DNA from: Peribacillus cavernae
GTDB taxonomy: Bacteria > Bacillota > Bacilli > Bacillales > DSM-1321
Reading direction: 5' to 3'
Assembly (NCBI RefSeq): GCF_003989135.1
Contig: NZ_RYZZ01000007.1
Span: 1-64,000, forward strand
DNA: 64,000 nt
The position numbers and the translations under genes are program-made. How positions within the stretch are numbered: the stretch's first letter is position 1; each line of letters begins with the position of its first letter. The notes under the pieces are model-generated. The model was not told where the DNA came from, ran no database searches, and saw nothing but the letters and a program-made list of their open reading frames with translations. Below are positions 35,501 through 43,682 of the stretch, piece after piece.

Positions 35501-35508
35501 GTAAATAA
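32506..35508 (+). CDS. yhaN: SbcC/Rad50-like ATPase YhaN
   Basis: A 1000-residue coiled-coil ATPase. Walker A is FGENESGKTT near residues 27-36. Long coiled coils (about 180-480 and 540-850) surround a central hydrophobic hairpin (about 470-520) that includes two membrane-like segments. The C-terminal head has SRGTAEQVYVSLRLALAQ (signature) and PIIIDDSFVNFDRNR (Walker B) near 909-955. It is predicted to gate the YhaO nuclease. GGGAGGT precedes the ATG. The membrane-like hairpin in the middle of the coil is known in YhaN-type proteins and may anchor the complex. Confidence 0.88.
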   Translation: MKIKELHVYGYGKLENKTFSDLGQLQIFFGENESGKTTIMSFIHSILFGFPTKSQNERRYEPKLNAKYGGSVLLVSERFGEVGIERVKGKAVGDVNVAFENGKVGNENDLKELLQGIDKNYFQSVFSFDLQGLHGVQDISEAALGKYLLSAGMIGSDKLLEVETKLQKQLDARFKPSGQKPELNVKLRQLKDLQSGVKKADEEQRTYIELQLKQKQTEAELLALKETINRNEGTLFYYQEFLRVQPLFEEKQTVQNELAKLGDVPFPVDGLKRLEQLVALKIPNNAQLSAMQQKQQENDTSIEQLNISPYLTANKEKWTAVLDNAPLLEKWEEEKSQLEQTLRTKEREKENYKNNLLIELHDDEISKLDTSIFMTEKIKGLEREKHRLESERTRLDEKYKLEKNSLEATEARIDELKQNQLPNEERRRLERVYSPHSNGNYATLKKEILEEQIAELTQKYSQLSAKAKRNRKRSAITATLLAVISLVTSGYFLIGEQFLLGGITALFAAIAISFHFFINQTDVLADLKQQLAHAEKKKRNDQQQTEEEPSLESVSIRHLLQKEEEIQQQLRAEAVKHKERTAAFHLVIEESERWEASWNKTNEELASIMQKWQIPFNSKDYHAGAALELLMNVKHAIDESLELKKKLARIERNFTQKKQELFTICDELGIFAANWREAVIIVKRALNQHLEQSMLLNKYKQEKRPLEMEIERLQSESAFLSDEMNQLFKAALVEAEEEFRKQARLAEEKERLTTSLQMISVQLEKTTFHSEDFDALSVSKVSRYSVEALEAERKDLFGRQSVLLEQLSDMKHRIRHLEEGGTYSDLLHQYNETKAAFNTEAKEWAKYALAKSMLDKTITTFKRERLPKVIVLAEEYLSFLTSGEYKRILLGETVDGLYLERYDGLRFEAGEVSRGTAEQVYVSLRLALAQNIFGSDGFPIIIDDSFVNFDRNRTANMIRLIQKISESRQVIFFTCHEHLLSYFENAPIIRLGKEKAGIRK

Positions 35509-35545
35509 AATCCAGAGCTAAAGGAGCTTTGGATTTTATTTCACA
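35507..35545 (+). terminator. Terminator of yhaON
   Basis: AAAATCCAGAGCT pairs with AGCTTTGGATTTT (one G-T pair) around five bases, followed by ATTTC. The stem overlaps the yhaN stop. Confidence 0.72.
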
Positions 35546-35610
35546 ACGGACATGAACTGACAACATTGATATGGTATAATATTTTTACTTACGTAAACGG
35601 AGGTATCATC

Positions 35611-36549
35611 ATGCAAAAAGGGATTGTTCATTATGGGATTGGCGATTCAATAGATACATATATGTACATAAAAAGCAGTACAAAGGCTGTCGCCAGCAAT
35701 GGGAAGCCTTTTTTGACCTTGATTCTTTCCGATAAGACCGGTGAAATTGAAGCCAAGCTGTGGGATGTAACAGAAGCGGATGAAAGGAACTATGTTGGAG
35801 AAAAAGCGGTGAAAATTCAGGGAGAGATCCAGAATTATCGCGGCAGAAGCCAGCTGAAAATCCGAAATATCCGTCTAACTACAGATTTGGATTCTATTAG
35901 TATATCGGATTTAATCCAGACGGCCCCATTAAGTCAGGAAGAAATGCTTGGGAGTATTACCCAGTTCATCTTCGAAATGAGAAACCCGAATATCCAGCGG
36001 ATTACCCGTCACTTGCTGAAGAAATATCAAGCTGATTTCCTGACCTTCCCGGCAGCAACGAAGAATCATCATGAATTTATGTCAGGCCTTGCCTATCACG
36101 TTGTTTCCATGCTTGACCTGGCAAAAGCGATTGGGGGTTTGTATCCTAAACTGGATAAAGATTTGCTGTATGCAGGGGTCATTCTTCATGATCTTGGAAA
36201 GGTAATGGAATTGTCAGGCCCGGTTTCCACAGTGTATACAGTAGAGGGGAATCTGATTGGACATATTTCGATCATGGTCAACGAAATCGGTAAAACAGCT
36301 GATGAACTCGGCATCAGCGGAGAAGAAAGCATGATCCTCCAGCATCTGGTGCTGTCCCATCACGGCAAAGCTGAGTGGGGCAGCCCCAAACCTCCGCTTG
36401 TCAGGGAAGCGGAGGTGCTTCATTATATTGATAACATCGACGCAAAGATTAACATGATGGACCGGGCCCTTGAGAAAGCAAAACCAGGGGAGTTCACAGA
36501 GCGGGTATTTGCTCTTGAAAACCGTTCATTCTACAAACCTCAATTCTAA
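35611..36549 (+). CDS. yhaM: 3'-5' exoribonuclease YhaM
   Basis: A 312-residue protein with an N-terminal OB-fold (about 1-110; [21 protein letters not shown]) and an HD domain (about 150-290; [39 protein letters not shown]). B. subtilis YhaM is a metal-dependent 3'-5' exonuclease acting on single-stranded nucleic acid. ATG 35611 follows CGGAGGT and matches the known N terminus. The last residues RSFYKPQF agree with the family end. Confidence 0.93.
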   Translation: MQKGIVHYGIGDSIDTYMYIKSSTKAVASNGKPFLTLILSDKTGEIEAKLWDVTEADERNYVGEKAVKIQGEIQNYRGRSQLKIRNIRLTTDLDSISISDLIQTAPLSQEEMLGSITQFIFEMRNPNIQRITRHLLKKYQADFLTFPAATKNHHEFMSGLAYHVVSMLDLAKAIGGLYPKLDKDLLYAGVILHDLGKVMELSGPVSTVYTVEGNLIGHISIMVNEIGKTADELGISGEESMILQHLVLSHHGKAEWGSPKPPLVREAEVLHYIDNIDAKINMMDRALEKAKPGEFTERVFALENRSFYKPQF

Positions 36550-36652
36550 CAAACATGCTTCTTCTCTATACAAGAGAGGGAGCATATTTCTTTTGATTAC
36601 GGCATATTCTCTACTAATGATACGGGACAAACTTCCCGAAAGGAGAGAGTAT

Positions 36653-36835
36653 ATGCCGATTTGGATTTGGTTTGTATTGGCCGGTATAATGATCAGTGCT
36701 ATTATGACCGTACGAACAGCGAAGCAGGAAAGAAAAGAGGACACTCAATTTATCGAACAAGAGGGGCAGAAATATATGGATAGAATGAAGGAGGAAAAAG
36801 AAAGAAAAGAGAATAAGATAGAGCAAGGGGCATAA
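36653..36835 (+). CDS. yhaL: Sporulation protein YhaL
   Basis: A 60-residue protein with one N-terminal membrane helix (about 3-20, IWIWFVLAGIMISAIM) followed by a highly charged Glu/Lys tail. Size, topology and place between yhaM and prsA match B. subtilis YhaL. ATG 36653 follows AAGGAGAG. The tail is predicted to be cytoplasmic. Function in sporulation is from annotation of the family only. Confidence 0.82.
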   Translation: MPIWIWFVLAGIMISAIMTVRTAKQERKEDTQFIEQEGQKYMDRMKEEKERKENKIEQGA

Positions 36836-36870
36836 TGGGAACGGAAGTACTCCTGCAGGAGCCAATAAGA

Positions 36871-36899
36871 AAAGGACTGTCATCAGACAGTCCTTTTTG
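36871..36899. terminator. Bidirectional terminator between yhaL and prsA
   Basis: AAAGGACTGTC pairs with GACAGTCCTTT around ATCA. T residues follow on the plus strand, and TTTTC follows on the minus strand. Confidence 0.82.
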
Positions 36900-36911
36900 C
36901 TAGCATAATTT

Positions 36912-37796
36912 TTATTGCTGAGGTGCCGGTGCCGCCGGAGGAGCTTCAGGCGGCTTCAACGCATCCTTTAAGTCTTTATCCTCAATTGTAACGTCAGCAT
37001 TTTTTAATTCGTCATCCATTGCTTTTTGAACTTTTGCTTCATCAAGCTTGGAAGATTTTAAATCTTTTTCAATTTGTTTTTTCATATCATTATATGGTTT
37101 CTTTTCTTTCTTATCGAGAAGCTGGATAATGTGAAAGCCGTTTTCTGATTTAACAGGGCCGCTGATTTCATCTTTCTTCAATGCATAAGTGGCGTTTTCA
37201 AACTCCGGAACCATTTGTCCGGCACCAAACCAGCCCAAATCTCCACCTTTTTCAGCAGATCCAGGATCTTGGGAGTATTCTTTGGCAAGGTCTTCGAATT
37301 TTGCTCCCTGGTCGAGCTTTTGTTTAACTTCCTTCGCGGTCTTTTCATCATTCACCAGGATGTGTCTGGCCTGCACTTCAGGCTTAAGGGTATCATAATA
37401 TTCTTTCATCTCATTCTCTGAAACCTTTACGTCCTTAAGCGCCGCTTGTTCTTGAAGCATGCCTACTTTCATCGACCGTTTAAGAGCAGCCTCGTCTTTA
37501 TAGCCCGCTTGAGTAAGGGCAGAATTAAAGTTTTCACCCATCTGTGCTTTCAGCTCGTCCACTTGATCATTGACTTGTTTATCAGTTACCTTATATTTTT
37601 CCGAAAGAACTTCTTCATAGACAAGCTCTTGAACGACCTGGTTTCCGTACCTGTCTTTCATTGCGTTATAAAGTTCATCCTTTGTAACATCTCCAGCTTT
37701 CGTTTTTACAACAGCTGCTGAGTCCCCTCCTCCGCTGCAAGCAGTAAGTCCAATCAGACCGGCCGTTACCGCAATCGATAATGCCCATTTCTTCAT
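36912..37796 (-). CDS. prsA: Foldase lipoprotein PrsA
   Basis: A 294-residue lipoprotein: a basic N terminus, a hydrophobic stretch, then lipobox LTAC with Cys20 for lipid attachment. A parvulin-type PPIase domain occupies about residues 134-225 (ARHILV, GGDLGWFGAGQMVPEFE, GFHIIQLL). The N- and C-terminal chaperone parts flank it, and the tail is Pro/Ala rich. PrsA helps exported proteins fold at the membrane-wall interface and is essential in B. subtilis. It is transcribed alone, convergent with yhaL. Confidence 0.93.
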   Translation of the reverse strand: MKKWALSIAVTAGLIGLTACSGGGDSAAVVKTKAGDVTKDELYNAMKDRYGNQVVQELVYEEVLSEKYKVTDKQVNDQVDELKAQMGENFNSALTQAGYKDEAALKRSMKVGMLQEQAALKDVKVSENEMKEYYDTLKPEVQARHILVNDEKTAKEVKQKLDQGAKFEDLAKEYSQDPGSAEKGGDLGWFGAGQMVPEFENATYALKKDEISGPVKSENGFHIIQLLDKKEKKPYNDMKKQIEKDLKSSKLDEAKVQKAMDDELKNADVTIEDKDLKDALKPPEAPPAAPAPQQ

Positions 37797-37993
37797 TCAA
37801 AACAACTCCTGTATATATATTCGTGTACGTTACTGAATCTACAAGTTTTACTATAACATAAAGTGTTGCGTTTACAAAAAATATATTGTTGCATTACATT
37901 CGATGAAAATTGAAAAAAGTGGGTAAGTGACCTACCCAAATCGATGGCTCTTACATATGATGTAACGAAAATAACTAAGGAGGTATGAAAAAA

Positions 37994-38077
37994 ATGGGTG
38001 ATGGCTATAGCAACGGCTTCGCATTGTTAGTCGTACTTTTCATTTTATTGATAATTGTGGGAGCAGCTTACTGCTAA
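37994..38077 (+). CDS. YjcZ family micro-protein, copy 1
   Basis: A 27-residue ORF behind AAGGAGG (ten bases). After a short Gly/Ser/Asn N terminus it is one membrane helix, FALLVVLFILLIIVGAAYC. This is the YjcZ sporulation protein family pattern. An upstream in-frame ATG at 37985 abuts the ribosome binding site and is unlikely to be used. A second member lies 180 bases downstream. Confidence 0.8.
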   Translation: MGDGYSNGFALLVVLFILLIIVGAAYC

Positions 38078-38260
38078 TAAAAAAAGTTTTTTGTATGCAG
38101 TGGAGAAACCCACTCTCTTTAGCAGCATGGAGAATAGGATAAGGTAGCAGCAATTGTTTCTGCAAAGACTTTTCAACTAACATGAATACAGCTGCTTTAT
38201 TACCCCCGATTTCTTAACAGAAGAATTGCTGTTCATTTTCGATAAGAAAGGAGGAAAATG

Positions 38261-38353
38261 AATGTCTGGAGGATACGGATACGGCGGAGGATTTGCCCTG
38301 ATTGTGGTACTTTTCATCCTTTTAATCATCATTGGAGCTTCCTGGGGTTATTA
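38261..38353 (+). CDS. YjcZ family micro-protein, copy 2
   Basis: A 30-residue ORF: MSGGYGYGGG followed by a membrane helix with the shared core FALIVVLFILLIIIGAS. AAGGAGG lies upstream. Members are annotated as sporulation proteins; no mechanism is known. It is a tandem paralogue of the ORF at 37994-38077 and ends at a strong terminator. Confidence 0.82.
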
Positions 38354-38381
38354 ATAAATAGGTTCTCCCTTGATAACAAAG

Positions 38382-38409
38382 AAAGAGAAGCGGTTCCGCT
38401 TCTCTTTTT
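38382..38409 (+). terminator. Terminator after the YjcZ pair
   Basis: AAAGAGAAGCGG pairs with CCGCTTCTCTTT around TT, followed by T residues. Confidence 0.85.
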
Positions 38410-38434
38410 GCTTGGTACGGTGCTGCCATTTTTC

Positions 38435-38617
38435 CTATGTAAAGGATATTTCGATGTAAGAAGATAAGAGCAGGATTGTAATTAAAATATTGATCGTACG
38501 GAACACCCTGGGCTGTCGGTCTTCAGGAATTTCTTTTTGAAGACATAAAGAGTTTGTCAGCTTATTTATATTGTATAAAATTACGGCGGAGAAGAGAATA
38601 AAAAACAATGAAATCAC
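38435..38617 (-). CDS. Small membrane protein
   Basis: A 60-residue ORF from GTG 38617 with a strong AAGGAGGG site nine bases upstream. Two hydrophobic segments (about 1-15 and 43-58) flank a charged loop (LQKEIPEDRQPRVFRT). No family recognised. It is convergent with the YjcZ pair. The ribosome binding site is the main support. Confidence 0.5.
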   Translation of the reverse strand: MISLFFILFSAVILYNINKLTNSLCLQKEIPEDRQPRVFRTINILITILLLSSYIEISFT

Positions 38618-39249
38618 TTCCTGAATCCCTCCTTACAACATTCATGTATAATTACGATACCAAATATTATTAGAAAAAGATAGACTAAAAGTTTTAGTGA
38701 TTTAGTGTCTATAGGGGTCCTACCAGCAAAACGCGTAAAACCCACGCTAATACATTTTAAAACACACCATGAATCCCTATAAGTAATTTACCTATTTTTA
38801 CATTTATTTAAAATACTTGTTTTAGGCTTAGTCACAGGGTTGCTGCTCTAGTCCGTCAGATAATTTATATAAAATGTTAAAATACTCATTAAAGCAACCC
38901 TACTTTCCCTTGTCTATATACCTATACAGTGTGGTTTTGCGAGAAAAATACAATGTATTTTGTGCCAATCAGGAATAGCCCCATAAATGTCCGTTTATGG
39001 GGCTATTATTATTGACTTTTTGTTCCGCAATTGGGCCATATACTAGAATAAGTACTTTTGTAAATCATCACCATTTGTATCAATTGATATTAAGCTAACT
39101 TTAAAATTTACTTCCACATTAATAGGTGATAAATTCACTGAAATAAAACCATACGTAGTTATGCTTAAAAGTGTCATCGGATATAATGAGGTTTGAAAGG
39201 AAAAGAAGTTGTCAGGAGATAAAATGATTTAATTGGCGATCATTGGTGA
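38618..39249. other. Gene-free AT-rich stretch with inverted repeats
   Basis: No ORF can be supported. The stretch holds a 14-bp perfect inverted repeat at 38974-39007 (AATAGCCCCATAAA and its complement), which looks like an orphan terminator. It also has a 9-bp repeat pair (AGGGTTGCT/AGCAACCCT) at 38836 and 38893, and one copy of a 15-bp direct repeat at 38717. Confidence 0.5.
38974..39010. terminator. Orphan terminator-like hairpin
   Basis: A 14-bp perfect stem with a six-base loop (TGTCCG), followed by ATTATTATT. No gene on either strand ends here now. Confidence 0.5.
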
Positions 39250-39620
39250 TTATTTACTCTGTTGTCGCAATCCAAAAGTGTGTCCATCTTCATCTGTAAA
39301 TTGAGCAAAATAACCAAATTGCATCTTTTCAGGGCTCATTGGAAAGGAAACGCCTTTTTCGCTCATTTCTTTATACGTAGCTTGAATGTCTATGCAGTCA
39401 AAGACAATCGAAGGCTGTAATTCTGCCCAATTGCTCATCATAGTTTTGGGATAGATGACAAGCGCAGTTCCTGCATCAACAGGTCCGACTTCTAACCAGT
39501 GAGCGTTGGGACCATTTCATGTTCGGCTTTTATTTCAAATCCAACCTTTTTTGTCCAGAAATTTTTGGTTTGCTCTTGATTGTCTACGTAGAGTGCAACT
39601 GTAGCAAGATTCTTTATCAT
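39250..39620 (-). pseudogene. VOC (glyoxalase/bleomycin resistance) family protein, frameshifted
   Basis: From ATG 39620, behind GGAAAGGAG, the first 42 codons read MIKNLATVALYVDNQEQTKN and onward as a VOC domain, then stop at TAG. One base is missing near 39509-39513. If restored (ATGGGTCCC), the frame continues as GPNAHWLEVGPVDAG and through FDEDGHTFGLRQ-like family sequence to 39250. The complete product would be a single VOC domain of about 124 residues. Function before decay is unknown. Confidence 0.78.
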
Positions 39621-39824
39621 AATAATTACTCCTTTCCTTTAACTGATACTAACTCTAACTATTCTTTCCAAAGATGTATTGTAAAAATGCGACAGATTCA
39701 TTTAACTTGTCATTATCTAAGGCACTTCCTACAGATTAATGCGTCCTACCAGCAAAAAGACGAAAAAATCTGCTAAGGCTGGAAATCCTGAGTTATCATA
39801 TTTCCTTTAAAGCTTTTAGTATTT

Positions 39825-40442
39825 CTAGAACATATTGTACAACTCAATAGCTATGTATAAAGCTACTCCCCATATAATTATTGCTGATACTTTGTTTAGC
39901 ACTTTTAATAGTTTTCCTTCTGTATCAAAGTTACCTACTACCTTTCCGGCTATTGCAAGACCTAGAAACCAAAGCCAAGAGATGACAATACAGGCGGCAG
40001 TAAATCCTACTTTTTCTGAACCCGTGTAGCTAAGTGAACTCGTTCCAATCACACCAATCGTATCAAGGATTGCATGAGGATTGAGGAGAGATACTGACAT
40101 AGCAAACAAAATCTGTTTCTTAGGCGAAATGGCTGCTTCCTTTTGACTCAGGTTTGCAGGGTCGCTATTCCAAATAGACCACCCCATATAAAGAAGAAAT
40201 AATAGTCCTATAGAAAAGATTACTGTTTGCAGCACAGGAACAGATAATACTATAACAGAAACCCCTAGTACTGCTAATAAAATAAGTAAAGTATCACAAA
40301 GTGAAGCTGTAATGACAACTGGGATTGCTCCCTTAAACTTTGGTTGTGAAGCTCCCTGATTAAAGACAAATACATTCTGTGCACCAAGGGGAAGGATTAA
40401 CCCGAAGGCTAATACGATTCCGTGAAGTAGTGCTGCTAACAT
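39825..40442 (-). CDS. LysE/ArgO family amino-acid exporter
   Basis: A 205-residue, six-helix protein of the LysE superfamily. The N-terminal GIVLAFGLILPLGAQNVFVFNQG (residues 8-30) is the ArgO/LysE signature, and SLLNPHAILDTIGVIG near 118-133 is the conserved middle helix. Family members export basic or other amino acids. Substrate is not determined. It lies in an accessory patch between a frameshifted VOC gene and a truncated desaturase gene but appears intact. Confidence 0.85.
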   Translation of the reverse strand: MLAALLHGIVLAFGLILPLGAQNVFVFNQGASQPKFKGAIPVVITASLCDTLLILLAVLGVSVIVLSVPVLQTVIFSIGLLFLLYMGWSIWNSDPANLSQKEAAISPKKQILFAMSVSLLNPHAILDTIGVIGTSSLSYTGSEKVGFTAACIVISWLWFLGLAIAGKVVGNFDTEGKLLKVLNKVSAIIIWGVALYIAIELYNMF

Positions 40443-40466
40443 AATATTTCCCCCTTGCTTAAACTC

Positions 40467-41030
40467 TTAGCTTATTTTCTTTTTATGTCTATCTAGATAA
40501 CGGCCGCATATATCTTCGACAACGCTATAAAATCCAGGTAAAAATGATTTAAAGAATCCTGTACAATGGTGAGCTCCCTTATATGCTGGATCCTCCATTA
40601 AGACTAAATGAGCTTTTTTCAAGTTATAATGTGGAATCGCTGGAAACAAATGATGGACCAGGTGGTAGTTGTCGTGATGTGGATGTAAAAAGAATTTTTC
40701 AACTGGATTACCGAAAGTATTTCTGCTAGCATATAATTCATTTTCATTTTTTAAACCTGAGTGCTCAGCCATTTCTGCCCAATATCTTATAATTTGAAAT
40801 GTAGTAAGTAGGGGAACGAACCAGAATAAAATTAGTTCCTGCCAAAAATCGAAAGTAATACTTACTGTAATAATTGACAACCAAAAAAAAACTTTAGCAA
40901 TTCTTTCAGACCAAGGCTCTTCTTTTGAAAAAATATTAACTTTAATTGTACCATAAATATACATTGGAACGTGTGTTAGTGTAAGTGGCTTTATAATATG
41001 TTTCCCTATAGGGAAAGAAGCTTTCAGTTA
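40467..41030 (-). pseudogene. Fatty acid desaturase, N-terminally truncated
   Basis: The open frame encodes only the C-terminal part of a membrane fatty acid desaturase. The third histidine box HHDNYHLVHHLFP is present and AEHSG may be the second. Desaturase-like sequence can be read a little upstream of the first ATG (PIGKHIIKPLTLTHVP) to about 41030, after which the frame is closed. The first histidine box and the N-terminal membrane helices are missing, so a di-iron centre cannot form. Likely a remnant. Confidence 0.65.
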
Positions 41031-41249
41031 TGGGAACAGTCAGTATCACAGCTCATTTCGGACCCGGATTATTTCCTCTGTTGAGAACAGCATGAATTCT
41101 AAAAGAATGTGAATATATGAGCAAAAGTATGGAACAAGGAAAAGCGGAAAGGGTTGTGCATATTTATCCGCTTTTTAATAAAGTGAAACCAAAGAGTACA
41201 TAAAAAAGATGCATCGAGCCTGCAGGATTCAAGATATATTTGCTAATCG

Positions 41250-41828
41250 TTACACAGGCTCAGCTTCTATCTCTATCTTTTTTTTTAAAACCTTGCCGTC
41301 CTCGTCAACAAACAGGTTATCAATATTGACAAATGAACGTTCAAAAATCTCCATGAAATCTTCACCGTAAATATTTCTGATTATCGCCATCATCTCAACC
41401 ATATCAGGGAATTTCCCATAAAGATCACGGAGAGGAAGCGCACCGGAGAACACAGCATTGTTGCCTGGATCATATGTTTCCATCATCCTAAGCAGGAGAT
41501 TTTCTCCCTCAGCGGTAATTTCGATGTAGGTATTTCTTTTGTCGTTTTCTTTTTTGGAAAACTTCAAAAGACCTCTTTCCTCTAATTTTTTCGAGAAGTT
41601 AAATGCTGTGGAAACATGCATTACCCCGAACTTTGCGACATCGGAAATAGATGCTCCGTTTAAATGATAGGCTATCCATAAAATATGGTGTTCATTGATA
41701 TTCAGGTCGAACGGTTTAATCCATTGCTGCCAATCCTTTTCAATGGATTTCCACAAGGCTTTACTTAATTGGGCGACTCTTTGGCTAAAAAGCATCGCTT
41801 CTTTCATAGAATAATTTTTTTCCTGCAT
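41250..41828 (-). CDS. scoC: MarR-type regulator ScoC (Hpr)
   Basis: A 192-residue MarR-family regulator almost colinear with B. subtilis Hpr/Sco[42 protein letters not shown], then [20 protein letters not shown] as the recognition helix region. Hpr represses extracellular protease genes and early sporulation functions in the transition state. I start at 41828, where AGGTGA lies eight bases upstream. A GAGCCTG/CAGGCTC pair overlapping the stop, followed by T residues on the minus strand, may be its terminator. Confidence 0.93.
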   Translation of the reverse strand: MQEKNYSMKEAMLFSQRVAQLSKALWKSIEKDWQQWIKPFDLNINEHHILWIAYHLNGASISDVAKFGVMHVSTAFNFSKKLEERGLLKFSKKENDKRNTYIEITAEGENLLLRMMETYDPGNNAVFSGALPLRDLYGKFPDMVEMMAIIRNIYGEDFMEIFERSFVNIDNLFVDEDGKVLKKKIEIEAEPV

Positions 41829-42067
41829 GAAACAGCTCACCTACTTTTAAAAAGTCTATCTATTTATTATGACAATAAAATAAAAATTAATAAAGATAAA
41901 AATTTGCGAAATTTTTAGAAACTTCAAGAAATAATATCACTTTTTGGCTATTTTTTTAGAATCACTCTTAATATTAGTTTTTTAGGCATATTTCATGGAT
42001 GCCATAAAATAAAAGGAAGAGAAATCCGGGCAGTTAGGTGGGAATCATCCGCCTGCACCGGATCTTG

Positions 42068-42454
42068 TTAATGGGAGTTTGCTTGTTTATTCAAGATCGG
42101 GGAAGAGGCCGCGACTGTTTCCAATTCGCCGATGGCTGTTTCGATGTCAGTAATGCTGCTTGTTAGTTCCTGTTTGTTGGGTTCTATGTCCAGCTTCCAA
42201 CTTTCAATAAGATTCTTGACATCCGAAATAAACACATTAATCGATTCTTTGCTTACCGTTGTGGCACTCAGCGTTGCCTTTTTGATATCGACAAGACGTT
42301 CCTTTACTTCTGTGAGTGTTGCGGTTATTTCTTCTTTATTATCTTTCATTCTTGTTCTCAGCTGTTTTCCGGAAGCAGGTGTTGCGAGCATGGTTGCTGC
42401 GCCAGCGACGACTGTTCCGGTCAGGAATCCAATAATTAACGACTTTGCCTTCAT
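42068..42454 (-). CDS. yhaH: YtxH-domain protein YhaH
   Basis: A 128-residue protein with an N-terminal hydrophobic Gly/Ala-rich helix (about 5-24, SLIIGFLTGTVVAGAATMLA), then TPASGKQLRTRMKDN, the YtxH/YhaH signature. A helical coiled-coil tail follows. It is probably a membrane-anchored helical protein. In B. subtilis YhaH is a general-stress-type protein. The start at 42454 follows GAGGTGA; a GTG within that site is an alternative. Its position beside scoC matches B. subtilis. Confidence 0.8.
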   Translation of the reverse strand: MKAKSLIIGFLTGTVVAGAATMLATPASGKQLRTRMKDNKEEITATLTEVKERLVDIKKATLSATTVSKESINVFISDVKNLIESWKLDIEPNKQELTSSITDIETAIGELETVAASSPILNKQANSH

Positions 42455-42785
42455 CTTGATCACCTCAGGTTAAAGTTTTTTGGTTTGATTCGGGTATAAA
42501 TAGGAAAAAATTGTTAAGTAGAGAAAACATCGATGCTATCTTAGAAATCCTATTTATTCATTGCTCCTTTTTCTAAAAGTACCATAATATTCTTGTGAAG
42601 GAAAGCAAATCATTCCTTATATCTTTATATCACAAAAACTTTTTCTTAAACGTAAAAATGACATATTTAGTATTCAACAATAGTGTGCCTGTAATACGGG
42701 TTTTTTTAAGCGAACTGGCTCATAAGTGAAGAAATAGAGCATATAATCTTAAGCATGAAGATCGTTTCTTAAGGAGGGGAACTTC
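42455..42785. other. Intergenic region between divergent yhaH and a small gene
   Basis: About 330 AT-rich bases containing the promoters of both divergent genes. No ORF, RNA structure or repeat could be supported. Confidence 0.4.
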
Positions 42786-42974
42786 TTGGTGAAAATGATG
42801 TATGTATGTTTTACATTAGGCGCCATCTGTCTGGGAGGAATGCTATACTATCTTGGACATTCACGGCAGCCAGGGATTTATCCTCCTAAAAAACAATTAC
42901 AGCAGAGGGCTAGCATGTTTGGGCTTGCTGGGGCGGTTTTATTACTTATCGGGTTTATCATCTATCTATTCTAA
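42786..42974 (+). CDS. Small two-helix membrane protein
   Basis: A 62-residue protein with two membrane helices (about 5-22 and 45-61) linked by a basic, Pro/Gln-rich loop (HSRQPGIYPPKKQLQQRAS). AAGGAGGGG lies eight bases before TTG 42786; GTG 42789 is equally possible. No family recognised with certainty. A strong terminator follows, supporting a real gene. It is divergent from yhaH and convergent with trpP. Confidence 0.65.
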   Translation: MVKMMYVCFTLGAICLGGMLYYLGHSRQPGIYPPKKQLQQRASMFGLAGAVLLLIGFIIYLF

Positions 42975-42979
42975 AGATA

Positions 42980-43010
42980 AAAAAACACCGGAAAATCTCC
43001 GGTGTTTTTA
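42980..43010. terminator. Terminator between the small membrane gene and trpP
   Basis: AAAAACACCGGA pairs with TCCGGTGTTTTT around AAATC. T residues are present on both strands, so both convergent genes may use it. Confidence 0.85.
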
Positions 43011-43018
43011 GTGGTATA

Positions 43019-43537
43019 TTAAACATGTGCAGCAGTATTCGATTTTTTCATTATTCTGGTGACGATTGGATATAGGATGATCACTGCAACTGTATTTAAA
43101 ACCGTAGCTGGCAATACAGCTCCTGCAAACATGCCTACAAATGCTCCAGGCAAGCCTACAATGAAATAAGCGGATGTCAGGAAGACAACTCCGGAAATAA
43201 GGGTGCCGACCGCAGTTAAGATTCCAGCTGTTACAATGGATCCTGCATGCTTTTTGAATGCCATCACTAAGAAATAAAAAACAAATGCCGTCACAAATTT
43301 ATCGATGATATTTGGGATGAATCCGCCTGGAAAGGAGGAAGTCAGTCCGGAAATAATTCCACTTGCTATTGCTACTAGGAAAACATTCTTTTTCTCGGGA
43401 AACAAAATAATCGCTAAAAACGCCATTGTAAGCATCATATCTGGTTTCATTCCAAGGATAAATCCTGGAATTGCCAGATGCAGTGCAGCTCCTATCCCCA
43501 CCAAAAGGGACAGCGATACCAGTACTTTCGTATTCAT
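43019..43537 (-). CDS. trpP: Tryptophan transporter TrpP
   Basis: A 172-residue membrane protein with about five helices, including a long Gly-rich N-terminal segment (LVSLSLLVGIGAALHLAIPG). Size, topology and position between yhaH/scoC and serC match B. subtilis TrpP (YhaG), a tryptophan uptake protein. An exact array of GAG/UAG triplets spaced by two bases overlaps its ribosome binding site. This matches the known control of trpP translation by tryptophan-loaded TRAP. Confidence 0.9.
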   Translation of the reverse strand: MNTKVLVSLSLLVGIGAALHLAIPGFILGMKPDMMLTMAFLAIILFPEKKNVFLVAIASGIISGLTSSFPGGFIPNIIDKFVTAFVFYFLVMAFKKHAGSIVTAGILTAVGTLISGVVFLTSAYFIVGLPGAFVGMFAGAVLPATVLNTVAVIILYPIVTRIMKKSNTAAHV

Positions 43538-43539
43538 TT

Positions 43540-43562
43540 CTCATCTCTCCTATTCTCATCTC
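43540..43562 (-). promoter_or_regulatory. TRAP-binding triplet array over the trpP ribosome binding site
   Basis: On the minus strand five triplets follow each other with exactly two bases between them: GAG-AT-GAG-AA-TAG-GA-GAG-AT-GAG. The next two-base step reaches the ATG. The AGGAG ribosome binding site is inside the array. TRAP binds (G/U)AG repeats with two- to three-base spacers, so tryptophan should block trpP translation. Confidence 0.75.
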
Positions 43563-43682
43563 GGTCTGAATGTTTGGCTTCCCCAGCAGTGCACTGATTG
43601 CCTGAAGCGAGAAGTTTAAATCAGTATATCATGCATTTTTGTTTTTTAGAAGGAATTTATTTAAAAATAGGTGATTAACAGA

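Larger units (their letters stand above)
38717..39757. repeat. 15-bp direct repeat pair bracketing an accessory patch
   Basis: GTCCTACCAGCAAAA occurs at 38717-38731 and again, in the same orientation, at 39743-39757. The interval contains the frameshifted VOC gene. The origin is unknown; it could mark an old insertion or excision. Confidence 0.45.
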
